Shown here piece by piece: positions 1 through 7,259 of a DNA stretch of 64,000 bases. Location: NCBI RefSeq assembly GCF_021190955.1, contig NZ_JAIOAO010000006.1, positions 124,001-188,000 of the forward strand, in the 5' to 3' direction. The translations under genes and the position numbers were made by a program. The stretch's first letter is position 1; every line of letters starts with the position of its first letter. The stretch is from Parachryseolinea silvisoli (GTDB lineage Bacteria > Bacteroidota > Bacteroidia > Cytophagales > Cyclobacteriaceae). Under the pieces are notes generated by a model. That model worked only from the letters and a program-made list of their open reading frames with translations, did not search any database and was not told where the DNA came from.

Positions 1-363
1 TACCATGGTGACTCGTGGTGGAAGAACGCAGACTATGTTTATTACAACGGCGCCACCGGCGCGCTCTCACTGTTGGTAGCCCACGACGCCAAAGGGCTTG
101 GCATGAAGTGGCGCAATTCTAACTACGACATCCACACCGGCAAGATTTACGGCTGGCCCACGCAAGTACTGGCTGTCGTTGTATCGTTAATTTGTGCGTC
201 ACTGCCGATCACGGGCTTTATTATGTACCTGCATCGGCGCAAGAAAGAGAGGAAGCGCATGAACAAGGCGAAAAAGAAGGACGCCGCTTCCGCGACTGTT
301 ACGGCAACCATACCTTATAAGCCGCGCCTGCCTGTAAGACGAAAAGAGGTTAACGCGGATTAA
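1..363 (+). CDS. PepSY-associated membrane protein, C-terminal part
   Basis: The reading frame is open from the first base, so the true start lies outside the window; about 120 residues are visible. The visible part has a short extracytoplasmic piece ending in YDIHTGKIYGWP, one hydrophobic helix (about 20 residues, ending LPITGFIMYLHRRKK) and a very basic cytoplasmic tail. The HTGKIYG...TGFxMYL...RRKK pattern is typical of the last helix of PepSY-associated iron-uptake membrane proteins, often encoded beside TonB-dependent siderophore receptors. Such a receptor lies convergently at 999-3335, which supports a role in siderophore handling or reduction at the inner membrane. Family call fairly firm; substrate not visible. 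Confidence 0.75.
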   Translation, partial: YHGDSWWKNADYVYYNGATGALSLLVAHDAKGLGMKWRNSNYDIHTGKIYGWPTQVLAVVVSLICASLPITGFIMYLHRRKKERKRMNKAKKKDAASATVTATIPYKPRLPVRRKEVNAD

Positions 364-521
364 ACTATGAATAACCACTGTAATTGAAGTGGGAGACAGT
401 CTAATAATCAGACTGGCAACGCCCGTCCTCTCACTATTTCATTGCTCTTGTCTTATACCTTCTTACCCGTCTATGATCGAGCCATAATGCACCGATCTGC
501 CAAAGAAGGTACCTAGCATCG

Positions 522-716
522 TTAAATGTTCCTTAGTAAAATAAGGACCAATGCAATGAACATGAGTAACAATACGGCAGCTAATCTGCCATATTTACTT
601 ATCAAAGGCCCAAACGACTGTTTTTTACCTTTGATCAGCCACAATATATATGTTCCAGCAAAACCCAGAATAATCATGAAACCTGCCTTCACTATTATCC
701 TATAGAACATCTCCAT
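522..716 (-). CDS. small two-helix membrane protein, unknown function
   Basis: A 64-residue ORF with ATG start. Two hydrophobic segments (about residues 9-28 and 44-61) are separated by a basic loop with GKKQSFGPLISKYGR. The hydrophobic/basic alternation looks like a real small integral membrane protein rather than chance reading. It stands alone between convergent genes and I do not recognise the family. Codon use gives no strong signal at this length. Confidence 0.45.
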   Translation of the reverse strand: MEMFYRIIVKAGFMIILGFAGTYILWLIKGKKQSFGPLISKYGRLAAVLLLMFIALVLILLRNI

Positions 717-940
717 TGGTACAATCGGTTAAATTCTCAATCAGTGTACACCCAAGGCCGCATTCACACCCGACATAACGACCCTCCTCGGTCGCTGACG
801 ACATAACGTCACCCAACCATCATTCTCAATCGTTGTGCTTTGCAATTTATATGTCGTACCATCTGCAAATGTAACCTCCGAATTGAGCCCGTAATCGTCA
901 GGATTCGGGCTATGGGCCGATAACCAAACCTTCCAAAAAC

Positions 941-972
941 AAAAAAAGGGCATCTCCCCTTTTGAGACGCCC
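941..972 (-). terminator. rho-independent terminator of the TonB receptor gene
   Basis: Read on the minus strand: GGGCGTCTC, a 7-base loop, GAGATGCCC (one G-U pair), then seven T. It begins 26 bases after the receptor stop codon. Confidence 0.8.
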
Positions 973-998
973 TCTTCTGCCATAACACAGACCGGATC

Positions 999-3335
999 TC
1001 AGAATCTGTATCCGATCGTCACACGGTAATTACGCATAGGCTCGGTCTGCCAGTAGTACATTCCATAGTAGGGAGCGCCCGACTGCAGTTTGGTATCGAA
1101 GATATTATTCACGTTGACCGCCACCGACATTCTTGTAAACTGGTACGATACAGCACCATCGAACCGGGTAATGTCAGGCATGGCCGGATCGTTCGCTCTT
1201 GTCCACTCTCCATACCAGTTTGAGCGTTTCGACGCATGCTGCACACCGGCAGCAATACCCAAGCCACGTACGGGCCCTGCGGGAAAGCGATAGTTCAGCC
1301 ATACGTTGACGATGTGCTTGTCAGTACCGGGCACCTGCCGGTCGACCAGATCGTCGCTGATGTCCTCCGTGATGACGGCATCTGTATAGGCATAGTTGGC
1401 TGTAACGTCCAGACCCTCCAAGAGTTGCCCGCGAATATCAAATTCGACGCCCCGAGTACGGCTTTCACCGACCTGGACGTAACCAAACTGAACGTTATTA
1501 TTTCTAGGATCTGGTACCATGACTTTGTCCTTGAGTATTTCATATACGGACACCGTCGCTGTCCAGCGGCCGCCTAGCCATTCACGCTTTACACCGACTT
1601 CTTTGTTATTGGCTTCAACAGGCTCATACACGTTTCGGTCGATACCCTGACCGGTTTGCGGTATAAAAGACTCGTCGTATACAGCATATACGCTGGTCAA
1701 GCTGTTAATGGAATAGCTCAAACCGATACGCGGAGTAACTTTATCGTCGGCGTCCTGGTCCATATTTTTAGCACTCGTATACCGGGCAGCCAATGTTACG
1801 CGCAGTTTTTCTTCGAGAAACCGAAGCTCGTCCTGAATATACAATGCAGAGTACTGGCTCGTCGACTGTAAACCACGCTTGCGGATGTCCAGACTCCGAT
1901 CGTATACCGGGTACGCTGAAGCCGGCACAAATCCATATTGGGGATCATATACATTAAGCTTGCCAAAGACACCACTCGTCGAATAGTCGTTATACACATC
2001 TTTCGAGCCCATGTCGATACCAGCAAGAATGCGATGTTTAACAGCACCCGTCTGAACGTCGCCATTCAAAAAGAACTGTCCTACCTTTACCATGCCCAGC
2101 ACGTCCCAGATGCCGACGCCGCGTATCAACGTGTCGCCCGCGAAGCCCGTCGGCCACAAGCTTTCACCTTCCTGGCTAAACCGCAGGTATGCGAGCTGGC
2201 TGGTAAATTTCCAGTTCTCGTCAAGGCTGTGCGAAAATGTGAGCATAAGTGAATGGTCGCGGATTGTCGTCGGTGACATGTTGGGCTCCATCGTCGTGAA
2301 ATCATCGGCAACCCGCTCGTCATACACCTTGGTTGGCGACCAGGCGTAGCTTGACCCTAACGGAGACATCTGCGCATACTGCAGGTTATACTCTGCTGTA
2401 AGGGATGTTGTCGGATTAATTTGGAATTTCACAACCGGTGCTACTGAGACGCGGTTGTTGTATTCAAACTTGCGTTGTGTACCTTTCTCCTGCCCCATTA
2501 GGTTCAAGCGATATAGCACTTTGCCATCCTTGCTCAGTTTGCCATCGAAGTCGAGCGTGCCGCGGTATGTGCCGTAGCTGCCGATGGTCATGCCCATTTC
2601 GCCTTTTGTGATCCCGGTAGGCTTCTTTGTCACGACGTTATAAAAACCGCTGGGCTCGCCGGCCGCCAGCATAAAACCAGCAGGCCCCTTTACGAACTCA
2701 ATCCGTTCCACCATGCTCATGTCTTCGGTCATGGGCCCCCACGATGTGGTGACGTCCATGCCATTTCGGAAAGATGCCACGCGCGATCCTCTCATCACGA
2801 TGCGGGCATAATTCTCCCAGTGGTCAGAACGGCTGGCGCCGCTGACGTTACGGGTTACGCCTTCCTGCATGTCGAAGATGGCCTGCTCGCGCAGTACCTG
2901 GCCGGTTACTACCTGGATGTTCTGTGGTGTTTCGATAAGTGGGGTTTTGAGACGTAGCGAGACAGACGGATAATCTGTTACGTGCTGACTGGGATTTGCC
3001 GTTACGACAATTTCCTGGAGCTCTTTGTCGTCTTCGGCCATGGCAATAGCCAGGGGCGTTGACTGGCCACCGGCGACCTCGACTGACTGCGTAATGGTCT
3101 GCAGGCCCACGCTGCTGGCAACAACGGTGTAGGTACCGTCTTTTACGCCGGTTATTTCGAAATTACCCTCGGCATCGGTCAGTACACCCTTGCTCGTACC
3201 TTTCAGGTAAATGCTTACAAACGACACAGGCTGCCCGTCGTTCGATTTCACGGTACCGGTTACTTTCCCGGTCTGCGCATAGAGCGATCCTGCCGTGAGC
3301 AGCAGGAATAAAAACATGTAGCGTATTCGATTCAT
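999..3335 (-). CDS. TonB-dependent siderophore receptor
   Basis: A 778-residue outer-membrane protein: signal peptide (about 1-20, ending SLYAQ), an N-terminal carboxypeptidase-regulatory-like beta-sandwich (about 22-105: TGTVKSNDGQPVSFVSIYLKG), a plug domain (about 125-240; NIQVVTGQVLREQ, IEFVKGPAGFMLAAGEPSG) and a 22-strand-type barrel ending in an aromatic residue (YRVTIGYRF). The plug and barrel wording matches the FhuE/FecA-like siderophore receptor class, importing ferric chelates with TonB-ExbBD energy. It has its own terminator and is convergent with the PepSY gene. A 19-base palindrome resembling a Fur/DtxR box lies 127 bases upstream (3462-3480), suggesting iron repression (inference). 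Chelate unknown. Confidence 0.9.
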   Translation of the reverse strand: MNRIRYMFLFLLLTAGSLYAQTGKVTGTVKSNDGQPVSFVSIYLKGTSKGVLTDAEGNFEITGVKDGTYTVVASSVGLQTITQSVEVAGGQSTPLAIAMAEDDKELQEIVVTANPSQHVTDYPSVSLRLKTPLIETPQNIQVVTGQVLREQAIFDMQEGVTRNVSGASRSDHWENYARIVMRGSRVASFRNGMDVTTSWGPMTEDMSMVERIEFVKGPAGFMLAAGEPSGFYNVVTKKPTGITKGEMGMTIGSYGTYRGTLDFDGKLSKDGKVLYRLNLMGQEKGTQRKFEYNNRVSVAPVVKFQINPTTSLTAEYNLQYAQMSPLGSSYAWSPTKVYDERVADDFTTMEPNMSPTTIRDHSLMLTFSHSLDENWKFTSQLAYLRFSQEGESLWPTGFAGDTLIRGVGIWDVLGMVKVGQFFLNGDVQTGAVKHRILAGIDMGSKDVYNDYSTSGVFGKLNVYDPQYGFVPASAYPVYDRSLDIRKRGLQSTSQYSALYIQDELRFLEEKLRVTLAARYTSAKNMDQDADDKVTPRIGLSYSINSLTSVYAVYDESFIPQTGQGIDRNVYEPVEANNKEVGVKREWLGGRWTATVSVYEILKDKVMVPDPRNNNVQFGYVQVGESRTRGVEFDIRGQLLEGLDVTANYAYTDAVITEDISDDLVDRQVPGTDKHIVNVWLNYRFPAGPVRGLGIAAGVQHASKRSNWYGEWTRANDPAMPDITRFDGAVSYQFTRMSVAVNVNNIFDTKLQSGAPYYGMYYWQTEPMRNYRVTIGYRF

Positions 3336-3461
3336 GGTGTAGAATTGATCTATAGTTCTGAGTTTGAGTTTCTAATCACGCCCCCATAGATTTTCATCAC
3401 CTGGGTACGGTTGGAGAGGGCGCGCAAATATGCGGAGAAGTGTTTTGTCAGACACAAACCT

Positions 3462-3480
3462 ATTTGGAATTATTCTAAAT
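3462..3480 (-). promoter_or_regulatory. candidate iron-regulator box
   Basis: The 19-mer ATTTGGAATTATTCTAAAT is palindromic at 16 of 18 paired positions, the size and A/T-rich form expected for Fur- or DtxR-type boxes. It lies upstream of the siderophore receptor. No regulator gene is in the window; assignment is inference. Confidence 0.45.
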
Positions 3481-3481
3481 A

Positions 3482-3497
3482 TACCCTGTGTAGGGTA
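3482..3497. promoter_or_regulatory. perfect dyad TACCCT-N4-AGGGTA
   Basis: A perfect 6+6 inverted repeat directly beside the iron-box-like palindrome, with a third AGGGTA half-site at 3513-3518. Could bind a second regulator of the siderophore receptor. Function inferred only from position and symmetry. Confidence 0.4.
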
Positions 3498-3770
3498 GAC
3501 AGCACCCAATAAAGGGTAGCCTTAGAAATAGTAAAATCACTACGGTGATTTCACAGATTGATCGACTCACAACCAGAGCAGTGGTTCAGGACCTGATCTT
3601 TAGGTTAACGAGAGGCTATGTATTACCTGTGTCAAAGCCCAGGCATCGTTATCCATCAATTATACCCGACATACAGCATTCCCGAGCGCAGGGATGTTGT
3701 TGTCATGCTTTACATACGCTTTTAGTATGAGATCGGTAGGGAGTTGATACGGGTAAAACCGTTTTGCTCC

Positions 3771-3830
3771 ATAGGACATTATGGGAATAAATGGGACATT
3801 ATAGGACATTATGTACCATTATGATCCATT
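3771..3830. repeat. imperfect 10-base tandem repeat (AT[A/G]GGACATT)
   Basis: Six consecutive 10-base units: ATAGGACATT, ATGGGAATAA, ATGGGACATT, ATAGGACATT, ATGTACCATT, ATGATCCATT, followed by TGGGACACCC. Three units are identical or one base apart and the rest have drifted. It sits 52 bases upstream of the 3883 gene. Confidence 0.7.
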
Positions 3831-3882
3831 TGGGACACCCGGTCTTGTCCATCCATAATCTTTTGCCGTATCTAGCATTGAC

Positions 3883-4872
3883 ATGGCAAAACAAACGGGT
3901 ATTCTCAAGTTCACGGGTAAGCTAGGCAACATGGTATACTACTACCATCGCTACTTCGGCTATTTAGTCCGGAAGATTACATCTGTGGACGCCCACCGTA
4001 TCCGCACCGATCCGGCGTTTGCCCGTGTGCATAAGTATAACGTCGAATTTGGTGTCTGCGCGTATGCCGTCAAATTGTTGCGCGCGGCCTTCCATCCACT
4101 TTTCGCAACGCTTGCGGATACCCGCATGACCAGCCGGCTAACCAGCGCGATGCTCGCGGTGATGCATGCCGACCGCCAGCACGTTCTGGGCCGACGTGTA
4201 TTGACCGCTGAAAATATGTCACAGCTAAAAGGTTTTGAGTTCAATAACGACACCCACTTACACAGCGTGCTTGCGGGCACTCACACCGCCGCTATAGATC
4301 GCAAAACAAAAACCTGCACCGTATCGCTACAAGCATGCCCGACTGGCCAATTCGTGAAGGCGCCGAAGGCCGCCACACATTTTCAACTAACGATGGGGAT
4401 AGCCGCTGTCAACCATCGTACCGGTCAATATGTCCTGCATACTCAAAAAGGGCCGCCGCAAGCCATCAGCACGCGCTCGCATGACTCCATTACGTTGGTC
4501 AACCCGTTACCCGCTATAGAAGGCGGCACGGTGCTGATGACATTGGGAGTAGAATTCTTCCAATACGTCAACGGCATCTTATGTCCCTTGCGCGACCGCC
4601 AGCAGCAAGCGCTGGCGATCGTACTTGTAGCAACCGGCGTGCGCCGGCCCGCAAGGCATGGTCGCGAGCATGCCCTTGATTGCTCACGACGACCGATGTC
4701 ACGCCGCCTTCGGCACAACGCTCGGAAAGTTGTTTCGGATCAACCAACGGCTACCTTCCTGCACCACTACGATATACGAGGTAAACCGCAGCACAGCACT
4801 TTCGAGATGAACTTTGGCAGTGGCCAGATTGCCAAACACTTCCACCGATGCGAAGTCGACCGTACGGGGTGA
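3883..4872 (+). CDS. Bacteroidota 'MAKQTG' hypothetical family protein, stop lost and 3' extended
   Basis: The first about 253 residues match a recurrent Bacteroidota family I know by its start MAKQTGxxKxxGxxG, the DAxRIxxDPAFARV...EFG block, KLLRxAFxPL, DxRMxSRL, and an ending of the type GVEFxQxVNGxxxPLxxxxxxALAIVxVA. Members normally stop just after that block. Here the frame runs on for about 77 residues (nt 4642-4872) of low-complexity, arginine/histidine-rich sequence (RRPARHGREH...), overlapping the gene on the other strand by 174 bases. The extension therefore looks like read-through after loss of the stop, or a sequencing error near 4640. Family function is unknown. Confidence 0.65.
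   Translation: MAKQTGILKFTGKLGNMVYYYHRYFGYLVRKITSVDAHRIRTDPAFARVHKYNVEFGVCAYAVKLLRAAFHPLFATLADTRMTSRLTSAMLAVMHADRQHVLGRRVLTAENMSQLKGFEFNNDTHLHSVLAGTHTAAIDRKTKTCTVSLQACPTGQFVKAPKAATHFQLTMGIAAVNHRTGQYVLHTQKGPPQAISTRSHDSITLVNPLPAIEGGTVLMTLGVEFFQYVNGILCPLRDRQQQALAIVLVATGVRRPARHGREHALDCSRRPMSRRLRHNARKVVSDQPTATFLHHYDIRGKPQHSTFEMNFGSGQIAKHFHRCEVDRTG
4634..4676. terminator. possible hairpins at the old 3' end of the MAKQTG family gene
   Basis: CCGGCG-TG-CGCCGG at 4634-4647, and a second stem around AAGGCATG ... CATGCCCTT at about 4652-4676. They lie where the family protein should end and beyond the end of the opposing lumazine-binding-like gene. There is no clear U-tract, so termination is uncertain. 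Confidence 0.3.
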
Positions 4873-5082
4873 ACCGCCAAAGCGTTTGGTTTCTACGAGG
4901 TGTTTGTATTCTGTTTTGGAGAATGTAAAGATGCCGGGCTCACCAAAGAAGCCGTCTTGTACGTTTTGATAGTCGGCGTGTAGTACTTTTTCGAGGAGCG
5001 CCGGATCGTTTGTGTCGCCACCTTTCAGAAATTCACGGACGGTGTTCTTTACAGCTTCGATTGTTTGTTCTTGCGTATTCAT
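4699..5082 (-). CDS. NTF2-like (putative lumazine-binding/SnoaL-type) protein
   Basis: A 127-residue protein with one alpha+beta cone domain: helix-rich start (QTIEAVKNTVREFLKGGDTNDPALLEKVLHADYQNVQDG) and beta strands (VEVFGNLATAKVHLE, SYIVVVQEGSRWLIRNNFPSVV). The pattern matches the small putative lumazine-binding branch of the NTF2-like superfamily. Many members bind small ligands; no catalytic residues can be assigned here. It starts four bases after the azoreductase stop, so the two form an operon under the ECF-type promoter at 5699-5728. Its 3' part overlaps, antisense, the extension of the MAKQTG gene. Confidence 0.7.
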   Translation of the reverse strand: MNTQEQTIEAVKNTVREFLKGGDTNDPALLEKVLHADYQNVQDGFFGEPGIFTFSKTEYKHLVETKRFGGSPRTVDFASVEVFGNLATAKVHLESAVLRFTSYIVVVQEGSRWLIRNNFPSVVPKAA

Positions 5083-5086
5083 AGTT

Positions 5087-5677
5087 TTAATTGTTTAGCA
5101 GTTGGGTGATGGATTGTTGGTAGGTGGTTTGCCAGTCGTCAGTAAAGCTGCGCATGGCGGTACCACCCACGGTAATAAGGCGTACGTCGTGTATGCCCAT
5201 GAATGCGAGCATGTCTGTGAGGTAATATTCAAAGTTCTCGGTCGTGCGCAGGCCCGGGCGCCCGTCGCCCATGGCAATAATGACGTACCCTGTTTTGTTG
5301 TGTAGCAGTCCTTCGTACTGGTTGCCGTTGCGCCGGAAGGTTTCGTTTGCACGTACCACCAGGTCGAACCACGCCTTCAGCGTCGACGGTATGCCAAAGT
5401 TATACATCGGGCAGGTAATGAGTATCTCGGGTGCTTGTTTGAGCTCATCGCATAGATGGTTGCTGAGCGTGAGTACCTGCATGTCGCGCTTCTCCATATA
5501 AAATGCGTTGGCGACTTCGTCTGATAAATGCGGCAGCGGCTCGTGGCCGATGTCGCGGTGTATAATGTCGCCCTGTGGATAACGATGTTTCCACGCTCTC
5601 ACAAAAGCGTCGCCTAAGGTCCGGCTGAACGACCCTTGCCGGCGTATGCTGGCATCGATGCGCAATAGTGTCTTCAT
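5087..5677 (-). CDS. azoR: FMN-dependent NADH:quinone/azo reductase
   Basis: A 196-residue flavodoxin-fold enzyme: N-terminal RIDASIRRQGSFSRTLGD (phosphate-binding turn for FMN), CPMYNFGIPSTLKAWFDLVVRANETF (the signature of the azoreductase/acyl-carrier phosphodiesterase family) and a C-terminal VGGTAMRSF. The family reduces quinones and azo compounds with NAD(P)H as cytosolic dimers and protects against thiol or quinone stress. It is the first gene of a two-gene unit with the lumazine-binding-like protein. The promoter upstream is a copy of the one upstream of the adjacent ECF sigma gene, which makes it a predicted regulon member. Confidence 0.88.
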   Translation of the reverse strand: MKTLLRIDASIRRQGSFSRTLGDAFVRAWKHRYPQGDIIHRDIGHEPLPHLSDEVANAFYMEKRDMQVLTLSNHLCDELKQAPEILITCPMYNFGIPSTLKAWFDLVVRANETFRRNGNQYEGLLHNKTGYVIIAMGDGRPGLRTTENFEYYLTDMLAFMGIHDVRLITVGGTAMRSFTDDWQTTYQQSITQLLNN

Positions 5678-5698
5678 GTTTGTTGTAATATTTGTGTA

Positions 5699-5728
5699 GA
5701 AGACAACCAGCCGCGACAGAACGTGACA
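5699..5728 (-). promoter_or_regulatory. predicted ECF41-type promoter of azoR
   Basis: On the minus strand: TGTCACGTT, 13 bases, TTGTCTTC, ending 22 bases before the azoR start. Both boxes and the 13-base spacing are identical to the element at 6575-6604 upstream of the sigma gene. TGTCAC upstream and a GTC-containing -10 resemble known ECF41 promoters. Confidence 0.75.
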
Positions 5729-5736
5729 AGAAAATA

Positions 5737-6558
5737 TTACGAAATCGTACGGAGTTTTTCAGGGGCTACAATGGAGAAGATGTTGCCAATCTGGCCGTCG
5801 GCGGTGATCTCTAATACATGGCAATTATACAATGTGCCGTTCTTATAGAAACAGATTGCTGGCTGGTGATTGATTGTCGTAAAGGTATACTCGGTGTCGC
5901 GCAGGAATAACGTGTATACATGTTGCAGCAATCGCGCGGCGGCTTCCCTGCCTACGGCTACATCCTTTACAACCTTCACGCTACGGCCACCATCGGCCAT
6001 CAGTCGGATATCTTCTACGAGCAAATGCTCGAGTGTATCGAGATCCGCATCCAGGATCGATTGAATGTATTTTTCCAATACGCCCTGAGCGGGCATATCG
6101 GCGCGGACTGGCGTTTGATCCAGGGACTTACGGGCCCGGGTGAGTAGTTGCCGCGAGTTCTCCAGGGTGGTGTCCAGCACTTCCGCTATTTCTTCGTGGC
6201 TGTATCCGAAGGCTTCTTTTAAGATAAACACTGCCCGCTCTTTGGCATTGAGCTTTTCCATTAACACCAGCAAGGAATAGCTGGCGGTCTGCTCTTTGAT
6301 CAGGTTGAGGTCGGGGCTTTCAGTAGCCATCGGTTCCGGCAGCCACACGCCGTAGCCTTTTTGTTTTTCGGCACGGTTCTTAAAATTGATGGAGGCGTTT
6401 ATGACAGTCTTGATGAGGTAGTTCACTTCGTGCTCGATGTGTCGCTTGTCGAGTGTGATGTATTTTTCCATTGTGCTCTGTACGAGGTCCTTAGCGTCTT
6501 CGTACGAGCCGACGATGTTGTAGGAATAGGTCAATAGCTTGCGGTACGTGGCGTCCAT
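5737..6558 (-). CDS. ECF41-type RNA polymerase sigma factor with SnoaL-like C-terminal domain
   Basis: Sigma-70 region 2 (about 5-75, YRKLLTYSYNIVGSYEDAKDLVQSTMEKYI) and region 4 (about 110-165, LNAKERAVFILKEAFGYSHEEIAEVL) are followed by an about 110-residue NTF2-like domain. Hallmarks of the ECF41 group are visible: WLPEP between regions 2 and 4, DGGR in the extra domain, and APEKL near the end (usual form NPDKL). In that group the C-terminal domain replaces an anti-sigma factor. An upstream TTG at 6582 keeps the frame open but lies inside the -10 element of the gene's own promoter, so I chose ATG 6558 (273 aa). The gene is predicted to be autoregulated and to control azoR. Confidence 0.85.
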   Translation of the reverse strand: MDATYRKLLTYSYNIVGSYEDAKDLVQSTMEKYITLDKRHIEHEVNYLIKTVINASINFKNRAEKQKGYGVWLPEPMATESPDLNLIKEQTASYSLLVLMEKLNAKERAVFILKEAFGYSHEEIAEVLDTTLENSRQLLTRARKSLDQTPVRADMPAQGVLEKYIQSILDADLDTLEHLLVEDIRLMADGGRSVKVVKDVAVGREAAARLLQHVYTLFLRDTEYTFTTINHQPAICFYKNGTLYNCHVLEITADGQIGNIFSIVAPEKLRTIS

Positions 6559-6574
6559 GGCGTTGCTTTGCGGT

Positions 6575-6604
6575 GAAGACAAAGATAGGCGCGGAAACGT
6601 GACA
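6575..6604 (-). promoter_or_regulatory. predicted autoregulatory ECF41-type promoter
   Basis: TGTCACGTT-N13-TTGTCTTC on the minus strand, the same two boxes and spacing as at 5699-5728. The -10 end is 17 bases from the ATG at 6558, so the leader would be very short. It rules out the longer TTG start at 6582. Confidence 0.75.
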
Positions 6605-6627
6605 GACTTCGAATGTCGCGGTTGAAT

Positions 6628-7145
6628 CTATATAAAAACGAGGGGAGATCGAACCCTCCTAAACTCTTTTAGCGTCGCAGCAAACTTCTCCTCCTCTACC
6701 GGTTCAGCCCATCCAAAGTCTTGACTTTGGAATCCCATCATATCCTGATCCAAAACTATCCCTGTATCAAAAACTATCTCGCCATTATGCACAACAATCA
6801 ATGAACTGGTAACAGTCGCTATATCGCTACCTCTTGGCTTAAGTTCCAGGCATTCTGCATTTGTTTCAAAACAGATCCGGAACTTGCCTTCCATACCTTG
6901 GACGGCTTTAGCTCCGGTGTCAGCTTTTCAAAATCATACTTATCGAGTACTAAATACACGGCCCATTCTCCATCGTCAAGTGGTAGACCCCTAAGCGGAT
7001 TAAACACCGCGCTGTCGTAATGAAGCTGCGCTTCTCTTGTTTTGGACGTTCGAAAAACAATCGGATATCCCTTCCAAAAGAATATTGCTGACAAGAAAAT
7101 CCCGATGAGCACTATCGATAGTATGGCTATTTTCCTTCTGTTCAT
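6628..7145 (-). pseudogene. membrane-anchored hypothetical protein, frameshifted
   Basis: Two overlapping ORFs in different frames look like halves of one gene. The first (7145-6819) has an N-terminal hydrophobic anchor (MNRRKIAILSIVLIGIFL) and runs sensibly to DFEKLTPELKPSKV. The second (6894-6628) continues smoothly from MEGKFRICFETNAECLELKPRGSDIATV to VRSPLVFI. A single-base shift near 6895-6905 would fuse them into about 170 residues. After that point the first frame reads unlikely sequence. Either a real frameshift or a base error. The protein family is not recognised; an extracytoplasmic role is suggested by the anchor. Confidence 0.5.
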
Positions 7146-7177
7146 TGGGCTAGAAATTATTCACTCCCTGCAAGCTA

Positions 7178-7214
7178 TAAAAAAAGAGGCTTTCCGTAAC
7201 CAGCGGAAAGCCTC
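7178..7214 (-). terminator. rho-independent terminator of the susCD unit
   Basis: Minus strand: GAGGCTTTCCG, 7-base loop, CGGAAAGCCTC, followed by seven T. It lies 46 bases after the SusD stop. Confidence 0.85.
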
Positions 7215-7259
7215 CAAACCAAACTAACTCCCTATGAAAGAGTTAAATCTTATATATCC

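Larger units (their letters stand above)
3336..3882. other. 547-base intergenic region with iron-box-like site and 10-base tandem repeat
   Basis: This region separates the divergent TonB receptor and the MAKQTG family gene. It holds two inverted repeats (3462-3480, 3482-3497) and a run of imperfect 10-base repeats (3771-3830), listed separately. No convincing gene was seen; a 61-codon ORF at 3545-3730 has no protein-like features. Confidence 0.6.

Noticed and set aside
741-983. 80-codon minus-strand ORF after the TonB receptor
   Set aside because: It starts inside the receptor's terminator and has no signal, domain or family-like sequence; likely chance reading or a remnant.
3545-3730. 61-codon ORF in the region before the MAKQTG gene
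   Set aside because: No start context, no protein-like composition.
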